From Pseudopyrenochaeta lycopersici (Eukaryota > Ascomycota > Dothideomycetes > Pleosporales > Pseudopyrenochaetaceae): a stretch of 64,000 nucleotides of DNA. The position numbers and the translations under genes are program-made. Positions 9,770 through 20,800 of this stretch are shown here, one piece after another; position 1 is the first letter of the stretch, and each line of letters opens with the position of its first letter. A model generated the notes under the pieces. The model ran no database searches. It worked only from the letters and a program-made list of their open reading frames with translations, and was not told the DNA's origin. The stretch is from assembly GCA_003313425.1 (NCBI GenBank), contig NHZP01000008.1, forward strand, positions 310,001 to 374,000. The letters are read 5' to 3'.

Positions 9770-12700
9770 TTAATCATCTTCATCGTCGTCAATCACCCTT
9801 CGACCCCTCTTCCTGGGTACAATAGGAGCATCCCCGTCGGATTCCTCCGAGGCAGAATCAACTACAAATGCCAGCTTCTTAGTTGCGCCACCACCAGGCT
9901 GAACAAGTGGCATATCGTCATCGCTATCACTGCTTACAATTGCATCATCGTCTGTCGGGTCACTGGTGAATAGCTTCTCCCGCCTGGGTGGCCGCTTTGG
10001 CTGAGCGGCTCTAACCACCGCCTGCGTCCCCATTCCGACTCCAGATAAATCAAGACTAGGTAGACTGGATGCTGGCACGTCCACATCCTCGTCATCCTCG
10101 ACAATAAAGCTGGCAAGTTCCGAGTCCATCAAATATGCCTGCGTGTCTTGCACCTCATCGTCGCCGATAGTATCATCAGAGCCAATAGTATCGGCTTGTG
10201 AGGCAACGTGAAAGCGTGGATCTGTCGGCGGTGGAGAAGACTCATAACCCTCCTGCGCAAGGGCAGATACACGCCAGCTCGGCGTTCTCGTATGAGGGGT
10301 ATCACTGTCAATTTTGGGCTCACGTATAGGCGTTTCCTTCACAGCCTTTTCCTTTCGTGGCCGGCCTCGCGGAGCTGGAGTCTTGGGTGACATTGTTGGT
10401 TTTGCTTTCTGCTTCGGCTTTGTACCTAATTTCGCCTTCGCTCTGGGCTTTGGAAGTGTCTGCGATGCTGGATCGTCGTCGGCCCATGCGTCTTCAGGTA
10501 TTGCTGGTATTGCTTCTACATCTGACACGAGAATATCATTGCCATCGTCCGACTCGCAATCAGAGTAATGCAAACGCTTCTGAAAGGACTCAAGGCGAAT
10601 ATTGTCCATGTCACGCATGCGCTGCATGGTACTAACAAAGGCTCGAGTAACACGGCCTGGACCGGAAAGATACTTTGTCTGAGACAGCATTCGCTGGCGC
10701 TGAAAATGGTGACTGAGATTTAGCTCGCTGACCATCGGAGAGTCGTCGTCGTCGTCAAACACTGTCTGAAATCTTCTCTCCAGATCTCGGGTCGCCTGAT
10801 GATCCAGCAGTACAGAGTCTAGCGGCGGGATCTCGAAGACTTCTTCACTAGGATAGACTGGCGCAACTACCTTCTTCCCACGACCCTTTGACACGATCTC
10901 CTCGTCCATTCGACCTGCAGTGACAAAGCCAGTCAAGACATTATCGGGCATGTGAAACTTCTTGGCAGGTTTCTTCGTTCGTCGTCCCTTCTTCGGTTCG
11001 GGGAGCCAGTCTTGCTGTTGAGAATTCTCTGGGGGAATGTCTACTACGCGTCGGTCGACGGCAGGCTTCACCTCCGGAGGCAGGATTCTGCGTGATATCT
11101 CGTCATGGAAATTGAAATGGGTCCCTTTTGCAATGATCTCCTGCATCTTTTCATAGCTGTCCTTGGCCTTGTTTGCATCGTTTTCCTCCTTACCCTCCAT
11201 CTGAAGCATGACAATTTTGCCCTCACGCTTTCGTCCGGTACGACCCATGCGCTGCAACATGCGGATTGGTGAGGCCTTCGAATCGTAGCAAATAATGAGG
11301 TCGACTTCGCCAATATCAAGACCTTCTTCACCGATAGAGGTGGCGATGAGTGTGTTATAAGTGCCAATCTTGAACTTCTCGATAACGTCTAGCTGCTCTT
11401 TTTGGGTCATACCTTCGGAGTTCTTGCCGTGTGACTGTCCAACGAAGACACGGGGTCGAATCATCGGCTCATGTCTTTTGAGAATGCGAGCAATCTCTTC
11501 AGCACTATCGCGAAAGTGCGCGAAAACCATAATCCTCGTTTGTGCAGGTGGTGCACCTGCGGGACCCTGTCTGTCTTCTGCATTTACGAAGTGATCCAGA
11601 ATAACTTGCTGTAAGAATTCAAGCTTTGGGTGGCCAACGAAGTTGTCGTCATTAACCCATCCCTGAAGCCGCACCATCAGCTTTTTCCAAGCCTCGCTGT
11701 CAAGGATTTGCTTCTTGTATTTGGACTTTGTTTTGACACTCTCCTCTTGAAATTCCTTCATTTTCATGTAGAACGGACCCATGCCGTGATACTTCAACAA
11801 GTCCATTCCGTGAGAAATGGAAGCAAGAATTGTGAAAACAGTGTTCACTATGTTCTTGACGGCTTGGTTTGCATTTCGTCCAGCTTCCAGGAACCATTTC
11901 TTCTTTGCTTGTTGGCAACCGAAAGGAGTTAGGTCGCGAGGATTCGTACTCCAGTAAGCATTCAACCCAGCTATTGTGCTAACCAGAGGCTGCAGAGCCT
12001 CGCTATACAGGTCCATGCACATCTCCATTTCATCGCTGTTTTGAAAGGAATGCTTCTCAATCTTACGTTGGTGCACATAGCTGCAGATATCCATGGAATT
12101 CTCAGTGCGGATCTCGACCCTCGAAATATCCAATCCATCAATTACCTTCTGAACTGCCTCGACATCCGCACCAGGCGTTGCTGTAAGGGCTAGGACGCGG
12201 AAGCTTTGGTTGAAGCGTCGTAAGAAGCTCACCACCTCCACATATGCGTACGAACCAGTAGCTCGGTGCGCCTCATCGACAACCAGGAGAACAATCTTCT
12301 TCGGGTCAGCATATCCACCTTTCAAGTCGTTTAGTAGAGTTTGAGGAGTCATAAAGAACACTCTCTTGTTCCGCCACTCTTCTGATCTCAAGCCGGGTGG
12401 CACGCTCCCAGTGAGCATGGTAGTGGATGAGCGCGGCATACCAGCGATGTTGTAGCACGCTCCAATTTGCTGGGATACAAGCGGCTTGGTGGGCGCGACG
12501 AACACTATCTGAGCTTCCGTAGTCCAGCGAAACCAGTTGAGCATGATAGTAGCAGCAATAAAGGTCTTTCCCAGCCCAGTTGGAAGTGCAACCAGCAAAT
12601 TATGGAACAGGCCTCTCTGAACGATGTTGAACTGGTAATCTCGGATTGTGCCCAAGTTAGTTGGATACACCCAGGTTTTTATTGCTTCATGATCTAACTT

Positions 12701-13678
12701 GTGGTGAGTAGGTGGTTCTTGCTTCTGGTCCACGATGAAGTTGTATCGCTTGTTCACCTGGGACAATGGAATATCGCCATTGGCGCCCGTACGACCGAAC
12801 AGCGTAGTTTGGCGTAGACCTGCTTGAGGAGCCATCAAACGCTTACGAACCCCCGTTTCGATAACATGGCCATCTTGCTTCTGTGGCGACGATGACGAGG
12901 ACGCAAAGGCATCAGAGGGTAAGTCGGCAAGATCTTGGGCGAAATCATAGTCAGCAGTTGCATCATTGATCATGGGCAGTCTTGGAGACTCGTCGACCTC
13001 TATAGGTGAGTCAGACATTGCCGGAGACATTGGTGCTTGTGGTTTCGGCCGTGACGATATTGACTGTTTACCAGGTAACGACATAGTTTTCATAGCGTCG
13101 AGACTGGTGCACTTTGCCGACCCTGACGGCTTATGAATTCCAATTGTAGTCGTGGGCTTCGCCCATATCGCTCCTCGAGGTTTCCAAGGTGGCGAGTGCT
13201 CCTGTGGTGGCTGTGTATAGAAAATATCGGTCATATCCAAGTTGGTAGTGGGCACGTGGATGCGTTCCTGTCTCTTTTGCGCCCGCGTCTCTCTGGCAGG
13301 CGATGCGAGCTCAGCCTCAGAGTCAGCCTCATCTTGCTGCTTTGACTTTGCTGGCCTCCTGCGACGTCCGCTCTGCTCTCGATAGCCATCTTCGTGGCTT
13401 CGAGGGGAAAATCCTTCATTGCCTGCGTCGGACAGTGCGTGGTCAGCCTCGTCGTTAGCGTCCTCCTCATCTGATGACAGAAAGGGGCGTCGACGAGCGC
13501 TGTGTTGTTTCTTGGGTGGAATGAAGGCGGTCCTGTCATTTACATGGTTGGTCTTCCGACGCTTGGCAGACCGTGGTGATGCCTGGAATGCTGGAGTATT
13601 TTCTTTCTCTGCCTGAGTGGCGGCGTTAAAGAACTCTGTATCGTCAAAATCGTCGCCATACTCGTCACTATCGGCCAT
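9770..13678 (-). CDS. MPH1: ATP-dependent DNA helicase MPH1 (FANCM orthologue)
   Basis: A single 1302-residue frame. MPH1 is a superfamily 2 3'-5' helicase that unwinds D-loops and remodels stalled forks in error-free repair. Visible motifs: TNLGTIRDYQFNIVQ (Q-like motif), Walker A PTGLGKT near residue 370, VDEAH near 467, LTATPG (motif III), the FANCM-type insert, and a C-terminal helicase lobe with ATSIGEEGLDIGEVDLIICYD and QRMGRTGR. The N-terminus is acidic (EYGDDFDDTEF) and the C-terminal third is basic and disordered with acidic patches, ending in DDDEDD. An ATG 60 bases upstream (13738) is in frame, but MADSDEYGDDFDD at 13678 is the expected fungal start. Divergent from the GPI-protein gene. 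Confidence 0.95.
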   Translation of the reverse strand: MADSDEYGDDFDDTEFFNAATQAEKENTPAFQASPRSAKRRKTNHVNDRTAFIPPKKQHSARRRPFLSSDEEDANDEADHALSDAGNEGFSPRSHEDGYREQSGRRRRPAKSKQQDEADSEAELASPARETRAQKRQERIHVPTTNLDMTDIFYTQPPQEHSPPWKPRGAIWAKPTTTIGIHKPSGSAKCTSLDAMKTMSLPGKQSISSRPKPQAPMSPAMSDSPIEVDESPRLPMINDATADYDFAQDLADLPSDAFASSSSSPQKQDGHVIETGVRKRLMAPQAGLRQTTLFGRTGANGDIPLSQVNKRYNFIVDQKQEPPTHHKLDHEAIKTWVYPTNLGTIRDYQFNIVQRGLFHNLLVALPTGLGKTFIAATIMLNWFRWTTEAQIVFVAPTKPLVSQQIGACYNIAGMPRSSTTMLTGSVPPGLRSEEWRNKRVFFMTPQTLLNDLKGGYADPKKIVLLVVDEAHRATGSYAYVEVVSFLRRFNQSFRVLALTATPGADVEAVQKVIDGLDISRVEIRTENSMDICSYVHQRKIEKHSFQNSDEMEMCMDLYSEALQPLVSTIAGLNAYWSTNPRDLTPFGCQQAKKKWFLEAGRNANQAVKNIVNTVFTILASISHGMDLLKYHGMGPFYMKMKEFQEESVKTKSKYKKQILDSEAWKKLMVRLQGWVNDDNFVGHPKLEFLQQVILDHFVNAEDRQGPAGAPPAQTRIMVFAHFRDSAEEIARILKRHEPMIRPRVFVGQSHGKNSEGMTQKEQLDVIEKFKIGTYNTLIATSIGEEGLDIGEVDLIICYDSKASPIRMLQRMGRTGRKREGKIVMLQMEGKEENDANKAKDSYEKMQEIIAKGTHFNFHDEISRRILPPEVKPAVDRRVVDIPPENSQQQDWLPEPKKGRRTKKPAKKFHMPDNVLTGFVTAGRMDEEIVSKGRGKKVVAPVYPSEEVFEIPPLDSVLLDHQATRDLERRFQTVFDDDDDSPMVSELNLSHHFQRQRMLSQTKYLSGPGRVTRAFVSTMQRMRDMDNIRLESFQKRLHYSDCESDDGNDILVSDVEAIPAIPEDAWADDDPASQTLPKPRAKAKLGTKPKQKAKPTMSPKTPAPRGRPRKEKAVKETPIREPKIDSDTPHTRTPSWRVSALAQEGYESSPPPTDPRFHVASQADTIGSDDTIGDDEVQDTQAYLMDSELASFIVEDDEDVDVPASSLPSLDLSGVGMGTQAVVRAAQPKRPPRREKLFTSDPTDDDAIVSSDSDDDMPLVQPGGGATKKLAFVVDSASEESDGDAPIVPRKRGRRVIDDDEDD

Positions 13679-14151
13679 GTCATCGACAGCGGTGGTGCAG
13701 CGATGCCTTATGGTGGCGTTGGTGAGAGTAAATGTCACGACGCGTTGTTTTACCTAGCGCGTTTTGGCGGCGATCAGCTGGAAGGGTAGGCCCCTGCGTC
13801 GAGCCTTCCGCTAATAAGGTTCATCCGACGTGCATCGAAATGATGCCGGCGTAGCGTCCCAACCTGACCCAGAGCGGTATGGTGGCACCCCAAATTTATT
13901 CATACGAGCCTCCATTCGTCAAAGCCCCCTAAGGTTAGACGATGCAATAAAGCTACGGCGGCTGCCCCAGATTCCCTCTGCCTTACACCGACGCACTCGT
14001 TTCTAGTCGTTTTGATTCTGCAATCACTTGCACTTCCACACACTCGCTCATATTCTACCTATATTTATTTTTTAATACTCGCGTCACACCGCACCTTAAC
14101 GCCCTGTTCCATCTTGCACAACCAAACACCTCCGCAAACACAACAAGCAAC
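13679..14151. other. Divergent promoter region, MPH1 / GPI-protein gene
   Basis: 473 bp without a gene. The right half is pyrimidine-rich and carries ATTTATTTTTTAATACT before the plus-strand start. Confidence 0.5.
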
Positions 14152-14748
14152 ATGAAGTACGCAGCCGTCCTCCTCGCTTTCGCCATTGGCGCCTTCGCCG
14201 TGCCCCAGGCAGCCTCTGTTACCAGCGCTCCCGTTGCTACTCCTATTCCCAGTGGGCTCACTCCCGCTGTGAGCTGTGCACTTGCATGCAATGCTGGCGA
14301 CGTGACCTGCCAGGCCGCGTGCTTGGGTAACGCACGCCCCAACGCTTCTCAAGCCATCGAAACCAACGAATGCGCCGCCAAGTGCGACCAGGGCGACGGT
14401 TCTGTCGAGGACGCAATCGCCTATGCCAAGTGTGTTGATAGCTGCATCAACAGCCTCTTCCCCAGCAGCCAGACTGCCTTCGCACCGGGTGGTGCCGCTG
14501 CATCCAACGCCGCGAGCGCAGCTTCAGGCACCAACGCCGCCAACCCCACTGCTTCTGCAGGTAAGTTCAAGTCGTGGCAGAGTATTATAAACAAGAAGAC
14601 GCATTCTAACACTCTATTAGGTTCCCGCCAGAGCGGCTCTGCCACTGGTACTGGTGCCAGCCCTCAATCCACCGGTGCCGCCGATACCAACACTGCTCGT
14701 ATCGCTGGAGCCGGTCTTGCTGGTCTTTTGGCGATCTTCGCTTTGTAG
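14152..14748 (+). CDS. Small secreted, GPI-anchored protein with four CX3C cysteine pairs
   Basis: Exons 14152..14560 and 14621..14748 give 178 residues. The start is a clear signal peptide (MKYAAVLLAFAIGAFA). The mature N-terminal half has eight cysteines arranged as four CxxxC pairs: C42/46, C53/57, C74/78 and C94/98. A Ser/Thr/Ala-rich low-complexity linker follows, then a hydrophobic C-terminus (IAGAGLAGLLAIFAL) typical of a GPI signal. It is therefore probably a cell-wall or plasma-membrane surface protein. The pattern is not the CFEM signature. The 60-bp intron (GTAAGT, branch CTAAC, TATTAG) is a multiple of three without a stop, so unspliced mRNA would add 20 residues. Function unknown. 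Confidence 0.82.
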   Translation: MKYAAVLLAFAIGAFAVPQAASVTSAPVATPIPSGLTPAVSCALACNAGDVTCQAACLGNARPNASQAIETNECAAKCDQGDGSVEDAIAYAKCVDSCINSLFPSSQTAFAPGGAAASNAASAASGTNAANPTASAGKFKSWQSIINKKTHSNTLLGSRQSGSATGTGASPQSTGAADTNTARIAGAGLAGLLAIFAL

Positions 14749-17700
14749 ATATTCTCATCTATATTCCCACTACCTTCTTCTGGTATGCGCCGATGATCTA
14801 TAGTACGAGACCAAAATGCGGGGTCTGGGGTTGCTTGGGGACGTTTGGACTTGGTCCATCTTCTGCGTTCAGTGGTGCGATGTTATTTTTGTTGACAAGT
14901 GAAGGTTGGAAAGTTGATTATGGAGCAGTCGCTTAATTGAATGTTTTTCTCCGACGCTATGAGCTAATGACTTATCGCACTCTGACCCTTGATAGTATTT
15001 GCGCTGCAATAAGTTTGACAGGAATTAATTCCGCAAGAGGAAGATCGCTCCCAATGCAGCTAATGCGGTAGTGTGGCTAGCGCAACCTGAATGTGGCCAA
15101 TGACGCACCCCACCATGACAAGCATTCTGGGAACGAAGTTTGAGCAATTAGAGACCGAACAGTCATCGTCAAACAATCCTGAAACTGCCACCCAGACTAC
15201 TGGTTACAATTAAATCGGCGCCTTATATGTGCATCTATTTTTCGGATCGCAGAATCCGACAACCTGTAGGTTCGCGATCTGATTCTAGGAAATGTCGCGG
15301 CATCTCAGGGAGGCTCGGGAAGAGTGTACTGAGCACGAGACAGATAATGGAATTGCCTCAGCTGTGCGGATCGATAAAAATTTCGCAGCCTCCATATTGG
15401 CTTCAGGAGCCGTTCATAGCCTTGACCTATTGACTCATTTAGGACGGACCAGTAATGGTCTGTGTGACAGCCAGAGTATATTCATGGCGTTAACATGATC
15501 ATTTCAACATCTGAATCGCTAGCCGAATTTACCCAGGCTTTCTCGCGTGACTTCTTGGATCTGTGCATAGCGATAGTCATCAACCGCTGGCCACATGTCA
15601 AGGCCGACTAATACCCTTTCATGAATGCAGTCTCAGTTTCCCCTGAATTACCCTGCAAACGTTTCCCTTCTGTGGGATAACAGTACGATACCAAGAATGT
15701 TCAGAGTCGTGAAAGCATCAGAAATCCTGCAGGCATGCATATCACCCAAATCTGGTCACACCCCGATGCCAGATTAATTATCCATACGCGCGGGTACTAG
15801 TTTCGCCTCATCGCCATTATTATTCAAGGACGGGTTTCTTTCGGGTTTTCCAAACAGGTCAGCCGACCATCTGCAGTAGAATGATTAAGGGGGGAAGCAG
15901 GATTGTGGCAAATCGTAGATCAAAAAATCAATGAAAGGTATGTCGATGTTACATCAGTCCGTCGACTTGAACGTGGTTGTCTGTCGTCACCTCAGAAAGA
16001 ATAATCTGTAGCGATCCATTATATGCGTATTATTCTTCAGTCAAAGAGGATACCGGTTGCGTTAGCCTCTACATTTTCAGAGTGATACGCAATGTGGGGT
16101 TGGCAGCTTGAAAGCCTCCGAAAGCCGCCAGCCTCATGGCTGTGACTATCGGTTTAGAGACAGACAATGTAGGAGCAATTACACAAACCTGTTGCACCTG
16201 GTGTGCTGTGGAAAATTACCAGCAGCGAGTATCCGAAGAAACGGAATTACGAGAACACCAACTGATCTTGGTGCGCCGTTGGAGCACTCAGTAGGTTTGC
16301 TAATGCGATCAAGTCAAGCCTGCGAGATGATGGGCACCAACGAGCTCAAAGCGAACATCGGCGGACCATGATGTTCATTGTGCCAAGTGACGCTTAGCGA
16401 ATGAACATCAAGCAAGATATGGGTGATGCGGATTGGCTGGAGTGCAGCTGATGTTTCGAGGGGAGACGAGGCCCAGCCGAAGATGAGACGATTGCGAAAT
16501 GGATCTGCTAGCGTCGCGTGTGCCCTGTCTGCTGCCGCTGGATGATCCCGCTGCCGTTCAGCTGCATCAGCGCTTCGTCGACGCGGTGCGATGCGCCCAT
16601 CAACGCTTCCAAACGTTGAAGGTGAACGGTTCGTCGCAGCCCGCCGAAAAGCAGGCCAGTCGGACCGTTTGAGACCGGGCTGATGTGGCCGGAACATGTG
16701 GAAGCGAAATGGAGTCAAAGTCTAAGCAAGTCGAGAAGGGAAAAAAACGCGAAAGGAGGATCTTCCAGCTGTGCAGTCCACTAACCCTGATTGATACGTC
16801 TGCGAGAAGTGTCATAGGGCTGCTCTGTCTGGACCGTCGGACAAAGTGAGTGCTGTGGTGACTGCGGCGTCGAAGTGTCGTTTAAACCCTGGCACGCTGG
16901 GCGCTAAATCGAGTTTAGTCCTTCTGACATCCATACATCGCCTCCTTCAACTCTCGTCGCTGGGCCCGCGCAACTCATCCGGCGATCCTGTTGACACCGT
17001 ACACAGTATGCGGCATTGGAGCGCACTGGCTCGAATGATATGTATTCTCGTTGTACGATTCGATTTTGTGTGGCACACAGTAGATATCTTCATGGCATGT
17101 TGCGTTCCAGCTTGCCTGTGCTCGCAACACGGCGATCACGGGCATATCATGCAACTGCAAAATGCTGAGGTCTGTCGTTGTCAAAATTGGCTCTGCGCTG
17201 GCGTCCGCAGACAGGGTTGGGGTGACACCATGGCTCAACACGAAGTGTGCTGAGGATGAACGTGCCAAAAACGTCGAGTGCCTGATGAACGGCACCGTAA
17301 TTTGATCATCGCCACACGGATGATCAAGGCAGGCGCGAGGGCGGCGTGAGAAAGCGCGGACGACGCCCCGAAGCCGTGCTAGCTAGAGGACCGATGAGAA
17401 AGACGAGATATGCGTAAGTAAGAAAGACTAGCCCTGGAGGTCCCACGCACGACGGAAGCCTTGGGCGTGTCTTGGCACCGTTAGATCCATTCGCGAGTCT
17501 TCTATCCCGCCCTCTTTACCTTTGAATTCCTTCTAACACCTGCTCCCTTCTGCATCAATCCCCACACACGACGCATAATCTCATCTTGCCACGAGACATT
17601 TACCGTTTTCGCCGTCGCTTTCATCAATCTGACCGCCTAGAGATCTCAAATCAGCCATCTTTGAACAATTGCTTCAACGTTCTACTTGTATGCGCCATTA

Positions 17701-17850
17701 GGCTTTCCTATGCTACGCTGATATCCGCATTTGACGGGCTTTTTCTCATCCACAACCCTGGCGACGGCCCGCGCCTGCCTTGAAAGGGTTCTTCGCCGTC
17801 CTTTGGCCCGTCTTTCAAGGTGATTCTGTCTTCTAGCGCAGTATTTCGCC
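14749..17850. other. 3.1-kb intergenic stretch
   Basis: No supported gene. Frames up to about 135 residues occur on both strands (for example 16314-16718 minus and 16846-17253 plus) but lack protein character, splice continuity or a recognisable family. The right end (17500-17850) is CT-rich and is probably the SNT2 promoter and long 5' leader. A non-coding transcript cannot be excluded. Confidence 0.45.
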
Positions 17851-20800
17851 ATGACGGACGCGAAGAACGGCGGAGGCGAGGCTTCGCCGGCGAAAGTTGC
17901 AGATCAGCCTACTGCAGACTCACCGCGCAACCAAGATGACGCGCAAACCAGTGCATCAAATCAAATCACCACTGCAGAGGATGTGGCGCAATCAAAAGCT
18001 ACCAGCAAGGCTTCTTCGACAAGAAATTCTACTCCTGCGGTTGCACCCTTGGAGGTTCCCCAGGGCGCGCAAGACTCCAACAACGCGTCTTCGACTATGG
18101 ACGATGTGCAACAACCGCAGGAAACGGCCATTACTTCCTCAAAAGCAGCGCAATCTTTGGCAAAGGATTCTGATGAAAACGACGCGGCAGCTTCCTCATA
18201 TGGGACCCGGTCGCGAAACCGTCCCGGCAGGTCGCGGCCAAATTATGCTGAAGACACCGAAATGGATTTTGAAATGGCACCCGCCTTGACGAATGGGAAC
18301 TTTTCTGACCCGCCGTCGCGTAATTCTGTGGCTCCCGACAGCAGTCATTCTTCGACTGTGGGTGGGAAGAAGGGTCCCGGTTCTGCGCAAGGCAATGCGT
18401 CGTGGGGTAATTCCGGAACCACCCCCAAAGACAACCCGGCGAACCTCAATATCCCCGGCGCATCAGCACCCACCGCGGCAGCCCAGGCCACCACATCACA
18501 GCCCACGACAAAACGACGTAAAAATGCTGCAGCGTCTACTACAAACGGCAGTCACGCGAGTCCAGCACCGCCAAGCCAGGCAGGGGCGAAGCGCGGCCAG
18601 ACCGTGGTAATAGCCAACAGCGCACGAGAGTCAAACATGATGACTTTCGAAAATACTGGTGCATTCTTGAAAAACGGCCACTTGGAAGCAGACGATGGCC
18701 AGATTGTGTCCGTCAATGGTAAGTTTTGATTTGCCATCCCTGCAGCTGATGGGTCATTCCGTCGCGCCAGCCACGGCTTGCGGCTTCAATAACGATTTCT
18801 AATTGGGTGTCCAGACCAAGTTTACCTCGTGTGCGAGCCGCCCGGCGAGCCTTACTACGTATGCCGGGTCATGGAATTTATCCACGTCGACAATGACCCG
18901 ACGAAACGCATAGAGTCAATGAGAGTCAACTGGTTTTATCGTCCGCGAGATGTGCAGCGTTACAACAATGACACTCGTCTCGTGTATGCGACAATGCATT
19001 CGGATCTCTGTCCCATTACTTCACTTCGCGGCAAATGTCAAATTCTGCACAGAAGTGAAATCCGTGATCTGGACGATTATCGCAAGACGAAAGACAGTTT
19101 CTGGTTCAATCAAGTCTTCGATCGCTTTATTCACCGCTGGTACGATGTCATCCCTACGTCGCAAGTCATCAACGTACCCGACAAGGTCAAGAAGGCTCTA
19201 GATGAGAGATGGAAATACATCTGCCTCGAAACGAGCCGGGTGAAAGAATTGACTAGCGCTGTAAAGAGTTGTAAGCGTTGCGTGGGGTACTGTGCAGCGT
19301 AAGTCTGTATTTCACAATGCACGTGACAATACTAACCTAACTAGGAATGATTCTGTCGAATGCGCGGTCTGTCATAACACATATCACATGAACTGTGTCC
19401 GTCCGCCACTATTGAAGAAACCATCGCGAGGCTTCGCATGGGCTTGTGGGCCATGCAGCAGAGCTCAAGAGAAGAAGCTCGAGGCTCGTCGGACACCCCT
19501 CCTGGGGGTGGAAGAAGGGGAGGAGGAAGAATTGATCGACGAGGAAGAGGAGGAAGGGAGCGGCGACACCAACTCTACTACTCCGGATCCCGAGTCTCAA
19601 GTTGATCTCCATCCCGGAACGCAGGCTGAGATAGCCTTAGCAAAGATGTGGCCCATGCGATACTTGGGTATACATTGTCGGGTTGAAGATGCCCTACAGT
19701 ACGATGACAGGGCCATCTACCCACGAGCAAGCTCTCGGCTAGGACCTCGTCATCAAGCGAACGTAAATGTTTGGCATGGGCAACCCGTTGAGTTCGTCAA
19801 ACCCGCTGAGATCAAGAAGCGCTATGTCAAGGCCGCAGGCAACAAGAAAGAGGGCAAACTTTCTAAGGAGACCGTCGCGGCAATTGAAGCAGACAAAGCC
19901 GAGAAGGCAAAACGCCCTAAATGGGTCATGGACGAACCCCTGGGATATGTTCGCCGCGGCGAAGATCTACCCAACAAAGACTCAAAATGTACGGCAGAGC
20001 TTATGTTCAAGATGCCTCCTTTAGGGGTACACTCCACGCGTGGCCAGGATAATGCACCAACTGTCACTGAAGAACAAGTCAAGGCCTACATGGAACGGGC
20101 GAAGTCTTTGGCAAAACAGTACGTTGGCGTGGAGCCGTATAACATGGACTTCCTTGACAAATGTTTGGCCCTGTTTACAAAGCACCAGTACGACCCTGAT
20201 GTGGCCTTGAAACATGTCAAGAAACTCGACAAGCGGAAAGATCTAAAAGAGCCAGAGCTGTCTAAAGAAGAAGAAAAGAAATGGAATGAGGGTGTCGCGA
20301 AATACGGTTCCGAGATTCGAAATGTTCGCCTGCACACTAGCAAAACCATGTTTTACGGAGACGCCGTCCGATATTACTACATGTGGAAAAAGACTCCCAA
20401 GGGCCGGGAAATCTGGGGCGCGTACAGCAATCGGAAAGGCCGGAACAAGAAAGTTGAAGCAGATGCGCAGACCCGACTCCTGGACGACGTTGCAGACAAT
20501 CAAGATGACTCAGCTTTCGACAATGACAAGGCCATCCAACGCAAACGCAACTTTCAGTGCAAATTCTGTACCGTTCGGCATTCACGGCAATGGAGACGCG
20601 CTCCCGGTGTGTCTCCTGGTCAAATGATTCCTGCAGATGGCCGGGCTAAGGACAAAACTGGCTTCGTTGTTGCTCTTTGCCTGCGTTGCGCGAATCTGTG
20701 GCGTAAATATGCGGTCAAGTGGGAGAACGTAGATGAAATTGCGAAGAAGGTCGCCCAGGGTGGAGGCAAGGCCTGGAAGAGGAGGATAGATGAAGAGCTG

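Noticed and set aside
16314..16718. 134-residue minus-strand frame in the 3.1-kb gap
   Set aside because: No recognisable family, arginine-rich shadow-like composition and no splice support.
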